57,657 nucleotides of DNA from positions 1 through 57,657 of the forward strand of contig CAMDYX010000012.1 of assembly GCA_945910395.1 (NCBI GenBank), read 5' to 3'. The notes beneath the pieces were generated by a model. It saw only the letters and a program-made list of their open reading frames with translations, had not been told where the DNA came from and did no database searches. The DNA is from an uncultured Agathobacter sp. (GTDB lineage Bacteria; Bacillota; Clostridia; Lachnospirales; Lachnospiraceae). Both the position numbers and the translations under genes were made by a program. Shown here piece by piece: positions 54,516-57,657 of this stretch (position 1 is the stretch's first letter; the number at the start of each line of letters is the position of its first letter).

Positions 54516-56075
54516 TTGGAATTAAAGAAGCAAATTATAAAAAAAGTAAAGAATAAAGGAAAGGAGTTTTCTCAGATTACATTAGATGATGACTATATCG
54601 TAAAGGACAGCAAACCGGATGTAATCAAAATCATTCATTCCCAGGGAAATGTGTCAGTGGAAGAAACGAGAATCAATTCCGGGGCAGTTTGGATCAACGG
54701 AAGAATGGATTTTATGGTCTTATATCGGAGTGACGACGAGTATAACAAGACGGAAGTGTTAAGCGGGGCAATTCCGTTTCAGGAGAAAATATCCATGGAT
54801 GGCATTAACGAGGTGGACCAGCCGCAGCTGATCACGGAGCTGGAGGACCTTTCTGTGGGGTTGATTAATTCCAGAAAGCTTACCATTCGTTGTGTAATCA
54901 ATGTCTGGCTGATGGCGGAAGAGGAGGAAGAGGATGAGCTGGTAAGTGCGGTTGAAAAATCCGGTGGGTATCAGCAGAAGCAGTCCGAGAAGGAGATGCT
55001 TTCCCTGATTTCTGCAAAGAAGGATGTTTGCCGCGTCAAGAAGGAAATCGTGCTGTCCAACAGCAAACCGAACATAAGAAGAATTTTGTGGCACAGCGTG
55101 GATGTAAGAAATCTGGATAACGGGGTAAACGGAAATAAGATACAGATACAGGGAGAATTGTATCCTACCGTGCTATATCAGAGCGAAGAGGATCAGCTGG
55201 AGTGGGTGGATACGATGCTTTCCTTTTCGGAAGAAATCGAGGCTATGGGAGCGGATAATCCGGATGTGTACTGGATAAAACCGATTCTTACCGCAACTGA
55301 GGTGGAGGCGAAAAATGACTCCGATGGAGAGTGCCGGAAAATTGCAATTGATATGACCTTTGAGGTGTATTATAAGCTCTGGAAGGAAGAAAAAATTAAT
55401 CTTCTGGAGGATCTGTATGCTCTGGACCGTGAAATTGTGCCGAAGAAGGAAAGAACCCTTCTGACCTGCTTTCGGATGAAAAATGTAGCAAAGGTAAGAG
55501 TGGCGGATACATTTACGCTGGAGAATAATCAGGAAAAGATTTTGCAAATCTGTTCCTATAAAGGAAATGTCCGTATTGATCGTGCAACGATTACGGAACA
55601 GGGAATCAGCTTTGAGGGAATCCTTCAGGTACATATTCTATATTTGACTGCAGAAGACAATTTTCCTCTTGCACATCTGGAAGAGGTACTGCCCTTTGAA
55701 CAATTGGTGGAAGTGGATCGGATTACTGAGAATACCTGGTATGAGTATAGGGAAGCAATTGATCAGCTTCAGGTGAATCTGCTGGATAACAGTGAATATG
55801 AGATCAAAGCACTCCTTAGAATTGCAGTCCTTGCTTTTGAGGAAGAAAGCATAGAAAAAATATGTGATGTGGAGGAGACGGAGGAAAATATCGCGAATCT
55901 GATGGAGAGACCGGGACTGATTGGCTATGTGGTAGGGGAGCAGGAGGATCTGTGGGATGTGGCGAAGGCTTACCATACAACGGTCGCGGATATTATGGAA
56001 ACGAATGAGCTGAAAACGCGCAAATTAAAGCCGGGGACGAAAATAATTATTGTAAAAAGCGTATCTGCATGTTAG
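54516..56075 (+). CDS. SPOCS (DUF3794) repeat protein with C-terminal LysM
   Basis: A 519-residue protein common in Clostridia and linked to spore outer layers by family (SPOCS, also found in SpoVID/CotE-like morphogenetic proteins). Three DUF3794 units are seen: the first from ~30 (VKDSKPDVIKIIHSQGNVSV), the second from ~185 (SNSKPNIRRILWHSVDV), and a third from ~340 (FTLENNQEKILQICSYKGNV). A LysM domain lies near 470-515 (GYVVGEQEDLWDVAKAYHTTVADIMETN), for peptidoglycan/cortex binding. The TTG start lies 9 nt after GGAGG within a hairpin. There is no signal peptide. Confidence 0.88.
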   Translation: MELKKQIIKKVKNKGKEFSQITLDDDYIVKDSKPDVIKIIHSQGNVSVEETRINSGAVWINGRMDFMVLYRSDDEYNKTEVLSGAIPFQEKISMDGINEVDQPQLITELEDLSVGLINSRKLTIRCVINVWLMAEEEEEDELVSAVEKSGGYQQKQSEKEMLSLISAKKDVCRVKKEIVLSNSKPNIRRILWHSVDVRNLDNGVNGNKIQIQGELYPTVLYQSEEDQLEWVDTMLSFSEEIEAMGADNPDVYWIKPILTATEVEAKNDSDGECRKIAIDMTFEVYYKLWKEEKINLLEDLYALDREIVPKKERTLLTCFRMKNVAKVRVADTFTLENNQEKILQICSYKGNVRIDRATITEQGISFEGILQVHILYLTAEDNFPLAHLEEVLPFEQLVEVDRITENTWYEYREAIDQLQVNLLDNSEYEIKALLRIAVLAFEEESIEKICDVEETEENIANLMERPGLIGYVVGEQEDLWDVAKAYHTTVADIMETNELKTRKLKPGTKIIIVKSVSAC

Positions 56076-56125
56076 AATAGTAGCGTTTATGGAGTTTAGT
56101 ACATTCGCATACAAAGGAGAGAAAA

Positions 56126-57457
56126 ATGGATAACAATAATTTTAACAATGATCCAAATTATGGTGCGTCGAATAATGATGACTACAGTGCTCCACAGCAG
56201 GACTACAGTGCACCGCAGCAGGACTACAGTGCACCCCAGCAGGATTATAGTGCTCCACAGCAGACATATGGACAGTATACGAATAGTGATGCACAGAATA
56301 ATTCCTATAATTATTATTCTCAGAATAATGAGCAGCAGTACAATGGACAGCAGTATGGCGAACAACAGTACAATAGTCAGCAGTATGGCACTCAGCAGTA
56401 CAATGGTCAACAGTACAATTCATACAATAATGGCCAGTACACAAATACCTATGGTACTTACGGAAATCTAGGTGGTGTGCCTGTAGATGGGAAAGGACAG
56501 CCGCTTAAGAACCGTTTTGGCATGAAGCTGACATTCTCAATCCTAGAGATTATCAGTTGTAATTTAATTAGCCTTATCATGGGTATCCTCGGATGTGTAT
56601 TTACATCAAAAGCGAATACCGCATACAAAGAGGGACGATGGGAGGATTTTAAATCAGCAGCAAAAACTGCTACCATTGTTCTTTGGGTAGGACTTGGCGG
56701 AATCATTCTTTCTGTCATTATGAGTGTTGTTACATTAGTTGCAGTTTTTCAGGAGCTTGAGCCGTATCAGGATGAGATTTCCACAATCATTGAAAATGAT
56801 GGAAATATTGACTATGATGATCTTTATGATCAAATGATGCAGGACCCTGAGTTTTCAGATCTGATGAATGAAATCGAAGAAAACTACAACGATGGAAGCT
56901 ATGGTGATAGCTATAGCAATGAGGGCAATGCAGATTCCTTTGATGTGTCAGGCTCTGCTTCTATGGGAGAGTGGTATACCTTCTCAATCAATGGACAGAT
57001 TTATTCCGTTCCAAACTATCCGGAAACATTTGTACAGTCCGGACTTACCTGGGAAGACTGCTATTATACGGATAAGATTGCAACTGATGATTACGAATTG
57101 TATTATTGGGATGATCCTGTAACCGATGAGCATATCGGACTTGTATGGATTGCAAATGTCGGTGAAGAACCGTGTTCCCCGGCAGATGGAATTGCCTTTG
57201 AGGTCAATATTGAGAATTCAAGTGTCTATGGTGGATATAAGCCGGATCTTGTATTTGGTGATGGATTAACCTTTGATTCTTCCTTAGAGGAAATCATTGC
57301 ATATTTCGGAGAGCCGGATGATGAGTATCACTACTCAGATTCTTCCTCCTCTTCAGACACCTATTACTGGTATATGGACGATGATTACTGTGGTATCGAA
57401 GTCGATTTTTACGACGGACAGTTCTATGAGCTCTATATCGAATACTATGGTGACTAA
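56126..57457 (+). CDS. CD225/dispanin-like membrane protein with Gln/Tyr-rich N-terminal repeats
   Basis: A 443-residue protein. The N-terminal ~110 residues are low complexity: four tandem S-A-P-Q-Q-D-Y units, then Q-Q-Y-N/G repeats. Two membrane helices follow (~133-155 and ~175-210), separated by FTSKANTAYKEGRWEDFKSAAKTATIV, a pattern of CD225/dispanin-like bacterial proteins. The last ~170 residues form an acidic extracytoplasmic domain rich in Tyr, Asp and Ser with no family I recognise. AAGGAGAG precedes the start. A strong terminator follows. Confidence 0.7.
   Translation: MDNNNFNNDPNYGASNNDDYSAPQQDYSAPQQDYSAPQQDYSAPQQTYGQYTNSDAQNNSYNYYSQNNEQQYNGQQYGEQQYNSQQYGTQQYNGQQYNSYNNGQYTNTYGTYGNLGGVPVDGKGQPLKNRFGMKLTFSILEIISCNLISLIMGILGCVFTSKANTAYKEGRWEDFKSAAKTATIVLWVGLGGIILSVIMSVVTLVAVFQELEPYQDEISTIIENDGNIDYDDLYDQMMQDPEFSDLMNEIEENYNDGSYGDSYSNEGNADSFDVSGSASMGEWYTFSINGQIYSVPNYPETFVQSGLTWEDCYYTDKIATDDYELYYWDDPVTDEHIGLVWIANVGEEPCSPADGIAFEVNIENSSVYGGYKPDLVFGDGLTFDSSLEEIIAYFGEPDDEYHYSDSSSSSDTYYWYMDDDYCGIEVDFYDGQFYELYIEYYGD
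56180..56263 (+). repeat. Four tandem 21-bp coding repeats
   Basis: Units 56180-56200, 56201-56221, 56222-56242 and 56243-56263 each read GAYTAYAGTGCNCCNCAGCAG and encode D-Y-S-A-P-Q-Q. Silent differences show they are not a very recent expansion. They are part of the CD225-like gene, not a CRISPR. Confidence 0.9.
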
Positions 57458-57491
57458 TATTTTCATAAGAAATTCATAAAACCCAGAATAT

Positions 57492-57550
57492 AAAAGGATA
57501 TCCGTTCATTTTATGAAATGCTTCATAGAAATGGATGGATATCCTTTTTT
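57492..57550 (+). terminator. Terminator after the CD225-like gene
   Basis: AAAAGGATATCC.T.CATTT (57492-57511) pairs with AAATG.A.GGATATCCTTTT (57529-57548), followed by further T. It ends 93 nt after the stop. Confidence 0.85.
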
Positions 57551-57580
57551 GTTCTTTTATTTCGTGATTTATGTTACTAA

Positions 57581-57632
57581 AATTCCATCTCGAAATTGTA
57601 TTCCTAAATGAATTTGCATATTTGAATCAGAA
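57581..57632 (+). repeat. End fragment of the dispersed repeat at window edge
   Basis: The sequence from AATTCC through GAATTTGCATATTTGAATCAGAA matches the left terminal repeat of copies A and B with small changes, and then diverges from both. It may be a solo end or a more diverged copy that continues past the window. Confidence 0.6.
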
Positions 57633-57657
57633 CCCACTCTCGTTTGTAAAAAGCGTA

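Noticed and set aside
56180-56263. Regular 21-bp repeats as a CRISPR or minisatellite array
   Set aside because: There are no spacers. The repeats are in frame, encode D-Y-S-A-P-Q-Q and differ at silent positions, so they are coding repeats.
56096-56410. Minus-strand ORF of about 104 codons, very hydrophobic
   Set aside because: It is the complement of the Gln/Tyr repeats of the CD225-like gene. The hydrophobic Leu/Ile composition is a by-product of reading CAG and AAT codons in reverse.

Overview
The window is a piece of chromosome from a spore-forming Clostridia bacterium, most likely a gut Lachnospiraceae (Roseburia/Agathobacter/Eubacterium-like). The evidence is the gene content: SpoVG, YabP, YabQ, SpoIIE, a SPOCS-LysM protein, Veg, the GlgC/GlgD pair, an archaeal/eukaryal-type ProRS and a lipid-anchored amylase beside a maltodextrin ABC transporter and a chemoreceptor. 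Moderate-GC housekeeping genes have strong AGGAGG-type ribosome binding sites and clear sigma-A promoters. I see no rRNA, tRNA, CRISPR array, intact insertion sequence or prophage.

Layout. Positions 1-3.6 kb are an AT-rich accessory stretch: a partial unknown gene, a DUF2971 protein, gene remnants and an AlbA_2/HATPase/winged-helix regulator preceded by iterons. Positions 3.6-9.6 kb hold a low-molecular-weight phosphatase and, on the minus strand, a dnaD-dnaI-prs replication/PRPP operon and murC. Positions 9.8-12.6 kb hold glgC-glgD-spoVG. Positions 13.0-20.1 kb hold pth-mfd, a PrsA-like foldase, a shikimate-kinase-like protein and murA. An HD-GYP gene (minus) faces a SAM-I riboswitch and metK. 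Positions 22.9-34.0 kb carry a sensor kinase/regulator pair, an RluA-type synthase, proS, a large TPR-GGDEF protein, cca, a CotS-like protein and a PEGA lipoprotein. Positions 34.0-41.6 kb are the conserved sporulation/division block hupB-rqcP-yabP-yabQ-ftsB-spoIIE-tilS-hpt-ftsH. Positions 41.8-52.8 kb are a maltodextrin locus: a lacI-type regulator with a metallopeptidase-like lipoprotein (minus), then malE-malF-malG, amylase and a chemoreceptor (plus). The end holds plsC, a PrcB-like lipoprotein, veg, a SPOCS-LysM protein and a CD225-like membrane protein.

How it fits together. The order spoVG-pth-mfd-(prsA)-rqcP-yabP-yabQ-ftsB-spoIIE-tilS-hpt-ftsH follows the Bacillus subtilis spoVG-to-ftsH region, here opened up by insertions (glycogen, SAM, signalling). 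The carbohydrate genes suggest that starch fragments are cut at the cell surface by the amylase, taken up by MalEFG under LacI-type control, and stored as glycogen through GlgC/GlgD.

Most notable: (1) a dispersed ~380-bp intergenic palindromic repeat with ~35-bp terminal inverted repeats, in two full copies plus a hairpin-only miniature and an end fragment; (2) three sporulation-type genes (cotS-like, yabP, SPOCS-LysM) whose ribosome binding site lies in the 3' arm of a terminator-like hairpin, with the start codon within 0-2 nt of the U-run; (3) a spoIIE promoter with a 21-bp spacer and an 0A-box-like -35, as in Bacillus; (4) tandem perfect DnaA boxes upstream of dnaD-dnaI; (5) iterons before the AlbA_2 regulator; (6) a repeated GAAAAACGTTG motif on both malE promoters.
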